In this document: piece after piece, positions 50,900-59,642 of the stretch
Position numbering within the stretch: position 1 is the stretch's first letter
Layout: each line of letters opens with the position of its first letter
Assembly (NCBI GenBank): GCA_903910385.1
Contig: CAIVZM010000014.1
Coordinates: forward strand, 1-64,000
Length of the DNA: 64,000 nucleotides
Origin: an uncultured Armatimonadota bacterium
Lineage (GTDB): Bacteria > Armatimonadota > Armatimonadia > Armatimonadales > Armatimonadaceae
Direction: 5' to 3'
Made by a program: the position numbers and the translations under genes
The notes under the pieces: model-generated
Database searches by the model: none
Told to the model about the DNA's origin: nothing
The model's input: only the letters and a program-made list of their open reading frames with translations

Positions 50900-51712
50900 C
50901 TACGCGGTGAGAGATTCTTCGATCACCGGGTTACTGAGCGTCCCAATTCCATCTATTTCGATTTCGACGGTATCCCCTGCCTTTAGCCAGAGCGGGGGTT
51001 TTCGCGCCATGCCGACCCCGTGCGGCGTTCCAGTCAGGATGACGGTGCCAGGAAGCAGGGTACAACTGCCGGACAAGAACGAAATTAGGTGCGGAACATC
51101 AAAAATCATGTCGTTCGTGTTCCAGTCCTGCACCGTTTCACCGTTTAGCCGGGTGCGGATTCCGAGTGCATTCGGGTCAGGAATCGTTTCTCTGGTCGCC
51201 AGAATCGGTCCGAGTGGGCAGAAGGTATCGAAAAATTTCCCCCGGCACCACTGCCCGCCGCCACGGGCGATTTGCCAGTCACGCGCCGAAACATCGTTCG
51301 CGCAGGTATAGCCGAGGACATAGTCCAACGCATTTTCCGGCGAGACATTCTTGCACGGCTTTTCAATAACGACCGCCAGTTCGCACTCGTAATCCACTTC
51401 ATCGGACTGCATGAACCGGGGCAGGACAATCGGGTCGCCCGGATTTTGCAGAGCGTTCAGACCCTTCACGAACAGGATCGGATATTCCGGCGTTTTCGCG
51501 TTGGACTCTTCCGCATGGCGCTTGTAGTTCAGTCCGATACACAGGATTGCCGTCGGTACAATAGGCGCAAGGATTTTTTGCACATCCGCTTCCTGATTGG
51601 AAACTAAACAATCACCATAGATATCTCCCTCGATCACAAAAGCCACATCATTTATTCCAAGCGCGGCATAGCCGGATTCACCAGCGGAGTTCTGATAACG
51701 AATAATTCTCAC
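50900..51712 (-). CDS. Fumarylacetoacetate hydrolase (FAH) family protein
   Basis: A 270-aa protein with GTG start overlapping the upstream stop. CIGLNYKRHAEE, PILFVKGLNALQNPGDPIVLP, the metal ligands in DEVDYECELAVVIEKP (Glu, Glu) and CANDVSARDWQ (Asp), GPILATRETIPDPN, and ILTGTPHGVGMAR are FAH-family motifs. Enzymes of this size hydrolyse or decarboxylate 2-keto acids, for example 2,4-diketo-3-deoxy-L-fuconate or ureidoglycolate-like substrates. Coupling to a sugar isomerase-like gene suggests a sugar-acid substrate; this is inference. Confidence 0.9.
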   Translation of the reverse strand: MRIIRYQNSAGESGYAALGINDVAFVIEGDIYGDCLVSNQEADVQKILAPIVPTAILCIGLNYKRHAEESNAKTPEYPILFVKGLNALQNPGDPIVLPRFMQSDEVDYECELAVVIEKPCKNVSPENALDYVLGYTCANDVSARDWQIARGGGQWCRGKFFDTFCPLGPILATRETIPDPNALGIRTRLNGETVQDWNTNDMIFDVPHLISFLSGSCTLLPGTVILTGTPHGVGMARKPPLWLKAGDTVEIEIDGIGTLSNPVIEESLTA

Positions 51713-52551
51713 AGTTCGATTCCTTCTTCGTGGGCGACCTTCCGAATATACGCCGCCGCGCCCGCATACTCCTCCGACGTTTGTAAATGCTCCAGAATCA
51801 GACCGACTTTCGGGTCAGCCAATCGGTCGAGTTCCTTCAAAAACGTGCGATAATCCAGCGCTCCCATACCCGGCGCCACTTCATCCAGATGCACCGTCAA
51901 CCGGGGATGCAAAGTGATATCTTTGGCGTGGCAGTTCTTGATCCAGGGACCCAGTAACCGGAAGCATTCTTGAAGGAAGGCAGTATTGTTGAAATAGCGT
52001 TCCGGGGAGGAAATCATATTCACCGGGTCCAGATGGACGCCGAACGCCGGTCGGTCTATCGCTTTGATCAGTTCCAGATACGATTCCGGTCCTGTCGGAT
52101 AGATGTAAGGCATCGCTTCGAGCGTGTAAAACGTGCGGGTTGGCTGGACGGCATCGATAATATCACGGGTCGTTTCAACAATCCGGTCAAAGGTTTCCCG
52201 GGTCAAATTCGCCGCGTAGGGACCGTCCCAGATCGGCCCGCATGCCCCGGCAATATTGACACAACAGTTCGCACCTATTTTTTCCGCCAGATCAAGGCGG
52301 CGAACGCACTTCTCGCGAGCTAGGATTCGCTCCTTCTCATCCGCGCTCATCGGGTTACTCCACGCGCCGACCTCCGCAATGATGATGTCGGCTTTTTGCG
52401 CGGCGAGGGCGTAGCGGGCGATAGTATCATCGTCCTCGTCCTCGGAAAGGGGGCAGACGGCGGCGCGGTATCCCAGAGCGCGAATTGCCGCCGCCCATTC
52501 GTCCGGGTCACTGGTTCGGGTAAAGACAGGGCCACCTAATCGAATGCTCAT
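51709..52551 (-). CDS. Sugar phosphate isomerase/epimerase-type TIM barrel
   Basis: A 280-aa barrel of the same superfamily as the 342-aa protein but not closely similar. Ligand candidates are Glu in FYTLEAMPY, Asp in GVHLDPVNM, His in KNCHAKDI and Glu in LILEHLQ. It is cotranscribed with the FAH-family gene (4-base overlap, GTGA). Substrate unknown. Confidence 0.85.
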   Translation of the reverse strand: MSIRLGGPVFTRTSDPDEWAAAIRALGYRAAVCPLSEDEDDDTIARYALAAQKADIIIAEVGAWSNPMSADEKERILAREKCVRRLDLAEKIGANCCVNIAGACGPIWDGPYAANLTRETFDRIVETTRDIIDAVQPTRTFYTLEAMPYIYPTGPESYLELIKAIDRPAFGVHLDPVNMISSPERYFNNTAFLQECFRLLGPWIKNCHAKDITLHPRLTVHLDEVAPGMGALDYRTFLKELDRLADPKVGLILEHLQTSEEYAGAAAYIRKVAHEEGIEL

Positions 52552-52599
52552 GCAGGTTTCTTCGTCGTTCCTGCTCGCGCTTCCTCCTCATACCTTTCG

Positions 52600-52983
52600 T
52601 TATGATTTCAAAGGCGCATCCTCGGGGTTATGGCACATCAGGTAAGAAAGGAAAGCCGCAACCAGAGAGTAAGGCAACCAGAGAGCGATTTCGCTGGCAT
52701 CAGGTTTCCAATCAGGTTGATGTAACACGGAAAAGATCATCGCCATGAGTAATGAAACGAAATATCCCAGAACAGGGACAAAAAGTAAATCCCGTCGTAA
52801 ATGGCGCGGGGAGGCTTTCCGTCCGACAACCCAACCGGCGAACAGCGGCATCGTAAACGAAAAGACGGCGGCGATCCTTCCGATATTGGCGAGATAGTCT
52901 TCTCCGCCATTCATTCCGAAGAGCGCCGCTACAACGCCCAGAGTCAAAAAACCCGGAAAAACTGCCATCATATAGCGGAGCAT
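52600..52983 (-). CDS. Small four-helix membrane protein, unknown
   Basis: This 127-aa protein has four hydrophobic segments: about residues 5-23 (AVFPGFLTLGVVAALFG), 35-53 (IAAVFSFTMPLFAGWVV), 67-86 (LLFVPVLGYFVSLLMAMIF) and 100-116 (LWLPYSLVAAFLSYLM). RKASPRHLRRD between helices 2 and 3 is likely cytoplasmic. I do not recognise a family. It is divergent from the 197-aa gene. Confidence 0.6.
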   Translation of the reverse strand: MLRYMMAVFPGFLTLGVVAALFGMNGGEDYLANIGRIAAVFSFTMPLFAGWVVGRKASPRHLRRDLLFVPVLGYFVSLLMAMIFSVLHQPDWKPDASEIALWLPYSLVAAFLSYLMCHNPEDAPLKS

Positions 52984-53048
52984 TCCCTGTAATACCGGAT
53001 GGGCGGAACGGAACCGGATATTCCCTCAGGAAAGATTTTTGATAAACC

Positions 53049-53642
53049 ATGAACAATTCGGCGCAAGGAGGAGGTTGGCAGCGCGGCATAGCTCTGCCGA
53101 CTACCGGACCGGAAGCGAACACACTTTATCATTTTAGTGAGGAAAGCGATATATCCGTCTTTGCTCCCCGCCCCGTGAAAGCGAATCCAGACTCCGAGCC
53201 GCTGGTTTTCACCATTGATGCAGAACACGCTCCCCTGTATTTCTTGCCGCGTGACTGCCCCCGCGCCGCCTGGTGGGCGCTACCTACCACCACTCCCAAA
53301 GACCAGGAGAAATGGCTTTCGAAGACGGATGCCCGCATGATCATTGCCGTGGAAAGCGGCTGGCTTCAGCGCATTCAGGATTGCAAACTCTTCGCCTACC
53401 GCTTTGCGCCTCATGGATTCGTTTCGTTGCAGGATCACGGCGTCCACGTCTCACAGGAAACGCAAACGCCGCTTTCGGTGGAACCCGTGGGCGACCTGAT
53501 CGAGCGCATTCTGACGGCGGGAGTCGAATTGCGCTTTACGCCGTCCCTCTGGCCGCTTCAACGCGCCTTGATGCCGACCACCTTACACTGGAGCTTTATC
53601 CGAATGCGAAATGCGACTCCGGAAACGCCCAGACGCGCTTAG
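53049..53642 (+). CDS. DUF6886-like protein
   Basis: A 197-aa protein with LYHFSEESDISVFAPRP, VFTIDAEHAPLYFLPRDCPRAA and WSFIRMRN. These match the layout of the DUF6886 family, also called RES/ADP-ribose-like small domains by some. It lacks a signal peptide or membrane segment. AGGAAAG lies somewhat far (about 15 bases) from the start. Function unknown. It converges on the GH2-GNAT gene, with stops 17 bases apart. Confidence 0.65.
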   Translation: MNNSAQGGGWQRGIALPTTGPEANTLYHFSEESDISVFAPRPVKANPDSEPLVFTIDAEHAPLYFLPRDCPRAAWWALPTTTPKDQEKWLSKTDARMIIAVESGWLQRIQDCKLFAYRFAPHGFVSLQDHGVHVSQETQTPLSVEPVGDLIERILTAGVELRFTPSLWPLQRALMPTTLHWSFIRMRNATPETPRRA

Positions 53643-53659
53643 CGAACCAAAGCGCGACG

Positions 53660-55918
53660 TTAAAGCCGTTCCCCCAGAACATGACGCAGTCGCCCCCAGC
53701 GTGAGGGATGCGTCGCATGCCAGTTATCCGGTCGGAAGCCCAGAGCGAGATACACTTTGATCGCCGGTATTCGGGGGTCGTCCGTGTGCAAAACGGCATC
53801 CTGACAGCCAAGCCTAACGAATTCTTGCAAGGTAGCAAGTGATGCAAGATACCCCAGCCGCTTTCCGCGATGTTCCGGGTCTCCGCCGACCCAGTGAATG
53901 TACCCTGAACCGGGAAATTCCTCCGGCAGAAGTCGCGCCGAAGCGGTAGCGACAATTTGAGTATCGTGTTCGATAACGAACACTGTTTTTACCGAGGGTT
54001 CCGTCAGAAGCCAGTTGGTGGCGTTTTCCGGCGTCCATGTCATTTCCGGGAACGCCTTTTGCAGACAGGACGCCAATCCCTCCGCATCCTCCGGGACTCC
54101 GACCCGAAGCGTATACCCCTCTGGCAGGGACAACGCGGGCAGATCGTTCAAGTCCGGGCGACGTAACAACAGCGACGGACGTCTGCCCAGAACCGTCTTC
54201 AAAGCCTCATGACCCTTTTTACTTTTGCGATCACGCGAGACAACGCCAAAGGGGGAGGTGGTCAGGTAACGCAGCCAGTTGTCCTCCGCCCAGGGATGAT
54301 CCGCCCAGCACCAGACCGTCGCGCCGCTCATGAACGTCCCGGCATCCAGAATGTCTGTCAATTCGGCGCTCAGCGCTTGCGCCTGCGCTTCCTCACCGAT
54401 TCCCCCCTGAGCGATTCCTGCAATCGCCGGATAGCCGAATTCCGCCACCACTATGGGCTTATCAGGATATTGCTCGTGCAATTTCGCCAGATTCACCCGC
54501 CAGCGCTTCGATGCCTCCTCTGCGCTCAGCGAGGGATTCCCACCCCACTGCCGCCCTCCCCATGTCGGGTAATCGTTCACGCACAGGACATCATCTTCCT
54601 CAAAGTGCGGCGTTCGCGTCCACCGGTTGGAAACATGAGTCGCGAGTCGGGTAGGATCGAGGGATTTCGCCAATCGGATCAGTTCCGCATTCCCCTGCCA
54701 GACCGCATCCAGACTTTCATTCGTCTCGTTGCTCACGCTCCAGAACAGGACGGAGGGATGATTGAAATCGCGTTCGATCAGTCGTGTCAACTGCCGCTTC
54801 GCGTTTTCCCGTTTCACGTCGTGGTCTTCGTCGCGGTCGCCCCACCAGTACAGCGGAATCTCACACATCGCCAGCAGACCGATTTCATCGCAGATATCCA
54901 GCGTCCCCGCATCATGCGGATAATGGCACAGGCGCACGAAATTGACGCCTCCCTGCGGCGCCGTCGCTTTCATCCGTAGGAGGTCTTGCCGCGCCAGTTC
55001 CGGGTTCGCGCACATATCGTGCGTCAGGGAATCCTCATGCCGATTGAACCCGATCAAAAGGACAGGGTCACCATTGAGCATGACATGTCCGTTTTCCACC
55101 CCAATAGTGCGGAAACCGAAAGTCACTTCCCGGCGGTCGATGACGCCGACCTGATCTTCATGGAGTTCGACAATCACCCGGTACAGGGTCGGCGAATCCG
55201 GCGACCAGAGAGCGGGATTTTCCATTTGACCGTCCAGCGTCAGACGGGAACGCTTTCCCGGAGCCATTGGTCGTTCCCCGAATCCCTGACCGTTGGGCAT
55301 CGCCATCGAATCCCCCGCCCCGCGCAGGAATACCCAGGTCTGCGTGATCGCCTCCGTCTCACGCTCATTGAGGACTTCGACTTTGATCTTATAGGCGCCG
55401 TCCGCCCCGGCAGTCACCGCGATTCGCCCCAGGTGTAAAGCGTCCGACGCGACCAGCGTCACCGGGCGGATAATGCCGCCGAAGGGACGCCAGCCGCGCA
55501 ACAGACCGGGAACATCCCCTGCCCGGCGCGTATTGTCCGCTCGGACAACAATACTATTTCGGGAACCGGGACGAAGATATTTTGAGATATCGAGAGAGAA
55601 AGGAAGGAAACCGTCCACGTTTTCCCCGATTTGTTCGCCATTGACCCAGACGGTCGCATGGTGGTTGACCGCGCCGAAGTTCAGCAGGATTCGCTTGCCG
55701 CTCCAATCCGCAGGAATGAAGTTTACGATCCGGCGGAACCATCCCGCGCCCTCATAGCCCTGCATCCCCTCGCCGCAACGGTCGAAAACGCAGGGAACCA
55801 TCGCCTCGCGCCAGCGCGAGTCATCGAAATCGGAAGCGACGTATCCGAACGCTTCGCCTTCTCCAAAGGGGTCCGGTTGGAATCGCCACACCCCATCCAA
55901 CATTATCTCAGTCTTCAT
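53660..55918 (-). CDS. GH2 glycosidase fused to a C-terminal GNAT acetyltransferase
   Basis: A 752-aa cytoplasmic-looking protein. Residues 1-160 form the jelly-roll domain (GMQGYEGAGWFRR, HHATVWVNGEQIG), about 170-275 the Ig-like domain, and 276-590 the GH2 barrel. The acid/base Glu398 is in FWSVSNETNE and the nucleophile Glu493 in VVAEFGYPA. Residues 601-752 are an N-acetyltransferase of the GNAT fold: GYTLRVGVPEDAEGLASCL, the acetyl-CoA motif DPEHRGKRLGY (680-690) and YLALGFRPD. The frame is continuous with no stop between the two. The GH2 part resembles beta-glucuronidase or beta-galactosidase. No signal peptide is seen. The GNAT acceptor is unknown. Confidence 0.9.
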   Translation of the reverse strand: MKTEIMLDGVWRFQPDPFGEGEAFGYVASDFDDSRWREAMVPCVFDRCGEGMQGYEGAGWFRRIVNFIPADWSGKRILLNFGAVNHHATVWVNGEQIGENVDGFLPFSLDISKYLRPGSRNSIVVRADNTRRAGDVPGLLRGWRPFGGIIRPVTLVASDALHLGRIAVTAGADGAYKIKVEVLNERETEAITQTWVFLRGAGDSMAMPNGQGFGERPMAPGKRSRLTLDGQMENPALWSPDSPTLYRVIVELHEDQVGVIDRREVTFGFRTIGVENGHVMLNGDPVLLIGFNRHEDSLTHDMCANPELARQDLLRMKATAPQGGVNFVRLCHYPHDAGTLDICDEIGLLAMCEIPLYWWGDRDEDHDVKRENAKRQLTRLIERDFNHPSVLFWSVSNETNESLDAVWQGNAELIRLAKSLDPTRLATHVSNRWTRTPHFEEDDVLCVNDYPTWGGRQWGGNPSLSAEEASKRWRVNLAKLHEQYPDKPIVVAEFGYPAIAGIAQGGIGEEAQAQALSAELTDILDAGTFMSGATVWCWADHPWAEDNWLRYLTTSPFGVVSRDRKSKKGHEALKTVLGRRPSLLLRRPDLNDLPALSLPEGYTLRVGVPEDAEGLASCLQKAFPEMTWTPENATNWLLTEPSVKTVFVIEHDTQIVATASARLLPEEFPGSGYIHWVGGDPEHRGKRLGYLASLATLQEFVRLGCQDAVLHTDDPRIPAIKVYLALGFRPDNWHATHPSRWGRLRHVLGERL

Positions 55919-56009
55919 TGCGATTCAATTCGAGACCAGTCACGATTTCGCCTTCCCAAACCCTTTGAAAGCGCCCCCAGAACCGGTTCCGAAAACCTCC
56001 GAGCGGAAT

Positions 56010-56330
56010 CTATCGATGTCGAAAGCGAGAAAAGATTCGCAAATAGCCGTCGATAGCCAGTCCCCAGATCATACTATTCGCGGCGAACAACGTCAGGGCG
56101 AGAAGACCTGAAATACCATCCGGAAAATACGCCAGAATTGCGCCCGCGTTTTCTTCCCGGAGCGTCGTAATCAGCGGCAGAGAAAGAACCCCATAAATCT
56201 GTTGCGGCGCCTGCATCATGGAGTCGCCCACCCCTAACTCGATGGTGGCGAAGGCGGCGAAGGCGCCAAAAACCATAAAATGCGTCACGGCGACCATCAC
56301 CGCTCGCCCCGTCCAGAATCGTTCTGTCAT
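56010..56330 (-). CDS. Small membrane protein, unknown
   Basis: This 106-aa protein has hydrophobic segments at about residues 8-28 (GRAVMVAVTHFMVFGAFAAF), 44-55 (weaker) and 73-94 (GISGLLALTLFAANSMIWGLAI), with a basic C-terminus (FSRFRHR). I do not recognise it. It lies 91 bases after the GH2-GNAT start side on the same strand. Confidence 0.55.
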   Translation of the reverse strand: MTERFWTGRAVMVAVTHFMVFGAFAAFATIELGVGDSMMQAPQQIYGVLSLPLITTLREENAGAILAYFPDGISGLLALTLFAANSMIWGLAIDGYLRIFSRFRHR

Positions 56331-56393
56331 GATTGGTTCTCCGCGGAATAGAGTAGACGGGCGGCTTTCCTGAACGCCTCTCCCTTTCCTCTG

Positions 56394-56885
56394 TTATTCC
56401 TCAATCGCATCTCGTAGCCAGTCGGGCAGGTCGTTTTCGTCATCCTCGGCGTTTTCAATATCCTTGAAATTTCCGCCTTCGTATTCCGGAATCGCCCCAC
56501 CTTCCCGATGGAATGTACTATTGCCGGAAATATACGAGGCTAAATCACGGACATCCGGCGCCGCGACACTGAAGACAGCGCTGGCATCCGCCCAGGCGAA
56601 ATGGCGTTGACGCAACGTTTCGCGCAGGTAGCGCATCGTCGCCCGTTGCAGTTCAGCAGTGATCTCATCGGACGTTTTGCCGGAAGGCAGTTCATACAGC
56701 AGATGCAGATGGTCTTCCGCGCCACCGACAGCGAGTACGGAGACTCCGAGCGTCTGCGCATAGCGAGTGATATAAGGTCGCAGGCTATCTATCGTCGCTT
56801 CGTCAAGCGATGTTTCGCTATCCGCCCACCAGAGCTCATGAACAAAAATCTGACTGCCGGGCGTGCGTAGAACGGAGTTTGACAT
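56394..56885 (-). CDS. REP-associated tyrosine (Y1/IS200-type) transposase-like protein
   Basis: Start taken at ATG 56885 (163 aa) with AGGGA upstream; an open frame runs further to 57314 but is not family-like. IFVHELWWADSET opens the fold, VLAVGGAEDHLHLLYELP carries the HUH metal motif (HLH), and DLASYISGNSTFHREGG has the putative catalytic Tyr in YI. These match RAYT-type single-strand transposases that act on REP palindromes. Flanking left and right element ends typical of IS200 were not seen. It is a solitary domesticated-like copy. Confidence 0.8.
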   Translation of the reverse strand: MSNSVLRTPGSQIFVHELWWADSETSLDEATIDSLRPYITRYAQTLGVSVLAVGGAEDHLHLLYELPSGKTSDEITAELQRATMRYLRETLRQRHFAWADASAVFSVAAPDVRDLASYISGNSTFHREGGAIPEYEGGNFKDIENAEDDENDLPDWLRDAIEE

Positions 56886-57120
56886 AGGATACGGCTTTTC
56901 CCTGCATCTGTTATATCGCAGACCGGCGTGGTAACCGCCACTACCGGACTTTATAAATCCACCGACTGCCCGTGCCACCTTACAACGGCGTCTCGGAATG
57001 TCTTTCATGTTCCGCAAAAACGATGCACCGGATGAAAAGACGCGCTGGATGAGCTTGATGACAGGGTGGGATTGCCGGTACAGGAGAATACAGCATCCGA
57101 TTAAACTAAAGCGCGAGACT

Positions 57121-57639
57121 TCACTCGCCGCGCCCGGTAGGGGGCGATACTTCCCAGCGGAGGCGCATACAGAGGTTACTAATCGCTTCCGCCAGATCCG
57201 TTCCGCGCGATTCATTGGGGCCAAGCGGGACGTGTGGGGGTAAGGCGCGACCACGTTCGGCATCCACCCGTTCAGCAATCGCGACGGCGTTTTCCAGAGC
57301 ATCCAGCAACTCACGGGCGGTCGAGGTATTCAGGGTCGCCAGTGAGCGAAGATTGTGCCGTTTCCGTTCACGATTAGGCGCATCCCCCACATTCCCACCT
57401 GCCTGCATGATTGTAGTCAACGCTTCCAGAATGGCGCATTGCGATTTGAATACCGCCTCATGTAGTTCTGGTGTAGTCGCCAGTTCCAGCGCAAGCGCGG
57501 TCAGATCAGCCGCATCCTGACATTTCTCGGCAGCAATGTCGAGACGGCCTTGGTCTTTCATCGATTGGGGCGTTAAATCGCTCATGAGTGCATTGCAGGA
57601 ATTGAGCAGGGGTCCAAGGGACTTCACGTCAATTTCCAC
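57121..57639 (-). CDS. Uncharacterised 172-aa helical protein
   Basis: This protein starts with GTG (57639) or possibly at an internal ATG (57585). It looks entirely helical, with LDIAAEKCQDAADLTALALELATTP and LLDALENAVAIAERVDAERG as long amphipathic helices. No signal peptide, membrane segment or known family is seen. A Cys pair (residues 15 and 40) and one in AISNLCMRLRW are present. It is divergent from a small Cys-rich frame at 57838. Function unknown. Confidence 0.5.
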   Translation of the reverse strand: MEIDVKSLGPLLNSCNALMSDLTPQSMKDQGRLDIAAEKCQDAADLTALALELATTPELHEAVFKSQCAILEALTTIMQAGGNVGDAPNRERKRHNLRSLATLNTSTARELLDALENAVAIAERVDAERGRALPPHVPLGPNESRGTDLAEAISNLCMRLRWEVSPPTGRGE

Positions 57640-57837
57640 TAATCAATTCAGACATCTTCGCCTGAAAATCCTTCAGTATTATCGTGTCAATTCACCTGCC
57701 TTCCCTGCCGCGATTGAGGATAGCGCTGGTAACGATTCCCCGATTTGACGCAACCACTGCAACAATTATGAGCCAAATAGACCGCAATCGTGATGAGGAG
57801 ACACGATAAAGGGCAGTATGAAAGGAAAACAATCTGA

Positions 57838-58029
57838 ATGAACAATCTCAAAGTGGAATGCTATCAGGAAGATGATGTTAACCCCTTCGTGGATTTAGGG
57901 GCGAATCGGTTGGAGAAATGCGAAGCGGCGCGGAGATGCATCCAGTGCGGAGAATGCGGGTTTCCGCGTGGATCTGGTCACGCACCAGACTGCCGTCTGG
58001 TTTTTGTTCCTGTGATGGAAGGTGAATAA
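57838..58029 (+). CDS. Possible small Cys-rich protein
   Basis: ATG at 57838 follows AAGGAAAA and gives 63 residues. RRCIQCGECGFPRGSG and APDCRLVFV place four cysteines in a row-like arrangement (CxxCxxC..C) that might bind zinc. There is no family match I can name. It converges on tRNA-His. The ribosome site supports it, but it could be a chance frame. Confidence 0.4.
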   Translation: MNNLKVECYQEDDVNPFVDLGANRLEKCEAARRCIQCGECGFPRGSGHAPDCRLVFVPVMEGE

Positions 58030-58030
58030 G

Positions 58031-58105
58031 GGAGGATGACGGGTCTCGAACCCGCGACCTTCGGCGCCACAAGCCGACGCTCTAACCGACTGAGCTACAA
58101 CCTCC
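58031..58105 (-). tRNA. tRNA-His (GTG)
   Basis: The minus strand reads GGAGGTTGTAGCTCAG..., with D-arm GCTC...GAGC, anticodon arm TCGGC-TTGTGGC-GCCGA (anticodon GTG) and T-arm GCGGG-TTCGAGA-CCCGT. The extra 5' G and C73 give the G-1:C73 pair that marks bacterial tRNA-His. CCA is not encoded. The acceptor stem has one T-T mismatch (position 5:68). Confidence 0.95.
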
Positions 58106-58116
58106 GCGAACGCCGT

Positions 58117-58145
58117 ATTTTACCTCTGCGGGTAAAGGTTGTCAA
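58117..58145 (-). promoter_or_regulatory. Sigma70-like promoter of tRNA-His
   Basis: On the minus strand a perfect TTGACA (58145-58140), 17-base spacer and TAAAAT (58122-58117) lie just upstream of the tRNA. Confidence 0.8.
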
Positions 58146-58186
58146 GACAGCTTTGAAGAGATAAGCGAGAGCGCCTTATCCCGGTA

Positions 58187-58217
58187 TTGACAACCGAGCC
58201 TGTGGCGAGCCTATAAT
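58187..58217 (+). promoter_or_regulatory. Candidate promoter of the 440-aa enolase-superfamily gene
   Basis: TTGACA (58187-58192) and TATAAT (58212-58217) are both perfect, but the spacer is 19 bases, longer than ideal. The start codon follows at 58289. Confidence 0.55.
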
Positions 58218-58288
58218 AATGCTCCTCCGGGTGTAAATGCCTCGGCGGTGAATAAGCGAACCGTGCGCTCATAGATGAGATATCGACC

Positions 58289-59611
58289 ATGAAGACCGAA
58301 TTAAAAGTCACCGGGGCGGAACGTATCACCCTCCATGTCCCCTTCCGACCACGTATTGCGGACTGGAACGAACTTCTGGTGCATCAGTGGCAGGTCGTCG
58401 AACTGATTCGCCTGACCACCGAAGACCCGGAAATCATTGGTTGGGGCGAGACCCTACCGTATTACACCTGGGGACGCGTCACCGATGACGCTATCGCTCG
58501 CGCCACCGGCGCACGGCTTTTCGACCTGCTCGGTGATGACTCCCTCGGTTCCGGTCTTCAGATGGCAATCTATGATGCGGCAGGGAAAAGCGTCGGCGCC
58601 CCGATTCACAAACTGCTGAACTTGCCCGTCGTGCGCCGCGCCTGCCCTATCGCGTGGTGGAACCATGATATGGCGGCGGAGATTTTAGGCGATGAAGCCA
58701 GAGACGCCATCACGGAAGGCTACATCGCGCACAAAATGAAGGCGCGTCCGTGGATCGACCTTTTTGAACAGGTGGACGCCATCAGCGCCGCGACACCCGC
58801 GCATTACCGAATCGATATGGACTGGAACGATACCCTGCAAGGAGTGGGCAATGCGACACGTATTCTGAGCGAACTGGATGGTTATGAACGTGTCGCCCTG
58901 TACGAAGGGCCGATTCCGCAACGAGATATCGAAGGATACCAGCAACTGCGCCGCAAGATTGAAAAGCCCATCGCCATCCATTTCGGCAATCCCCCTTTCG
59001 CAACCTCCGTCCGAACGGAAATGTGCGATGGGTTCGTTGTCGGCGGCGGGATATCGTCTATCTTGAATCAGGGACTGCTGGCGACGGCATTCGATAAGGC
59101 GATCTTCTTGCAAATGGTAGGAACAGGGTTGACGACAGCGCTAATGACGCAACTGGGCGCGGTCTTACCTTCGGCGCGATGGCCCGCCGTCACCTGCCTG
59201 AACAACTACAGCGATGACTTGCTGGCAACTCCTCTGGTCATGGCGGGGGGCTATGTCCGCGTCCCAGAGGCGCCGGGTCTGGGCGTCACCATAGATGAGG
59301 AAGCTATTGCTCGTTTTCAGGTTCCGGGCAATCCGGTTGCGCCCTCGTTCCGGTTGCCCCGTCGCTCCTCTATTCTGTCGGTCGTCCGTCCCGGTGACCG
59401 CGTGACACACTACGCCTCCATGTGGCGCTCGACCCTGTTAGACGACGAAAAACGCAACGCCGCCGATGTCGGCCCGCAACTCTGGGACGATTTCCTCGCC
59501 GGAAATCAGCCGGTGGACGAACGTGGAGTTCATCTCCAGTTCCGCTTCGATGATGGCTCCGCCGAATGGCGCGATCTCTACGATAAAGCCGTTCGCGGCC
59601 CGGTACTATAG
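58289..59611 (+). CDS. Enolase-superfamily (mandelate racemase/muconate lactonizing) protein, atypical
   Basis: A 440-aa protein of the MR/MLE type. The N-terminal capping part includes IIGWGETLPYYTWGRV; ALQ...MAIYDAAGKSVGAP leads into the barrel. AHKMKARPW (Lys149, Lys151) is the KxK pair, IDMDWN (Asp176) and ALYEGPIP (Glu206) are metal ligands. The third ligand position reads IAIHFG (His231) instead of Glu or Asp. The C-terminal 70 residues (RLPRRSSILSVVRPGD...) are an added domain. It likely acts on a sugar acid, but the ligand change leaves its catalysis uncertain. It converges on the creatininase gene. Confidence 0.8.
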   Translation: MKTELKVTGAERITLHVPFRPRIADWNELLVHQWQVVELIRLTTEDPEIIGWGETLPYYTWGRVTDDAIARATGARLFDLLGDDSLGSGLQMAIYDAAGKSVGAPIHKLLNLPVVRRACPIAWWNHDMAAEILGDEARDAITEGYIAHKMKARPWIDLFEQVDAISAATPAHYRIDMDWNDTLQGVGNATRILSELDGYERVALYEGPIPQRDIEGYQQLRRKIEKPIAIHFGNPPFATSVRTEMCDGFVVGGGISSILNQGLLATAFDKAIFLQMVGTGLTTALMTQLGAVLPSARWPAVTCLNNYSDDLLATPLVMAGGYVRVPEAPGLGVTIDEEAIARFQVPGNPVAPSFRLPRRSSILSVVRPGDRVTHYASMWRSTLLDDEKRNAADVGPQLWDDFLAGNQPVDERGVHLQFRFDDGSAEWRDLYDKAVRGPVL

Positions 59612-59642
59612 CGAATCGCTTAACTCCAGCGTAGGATTCCGT

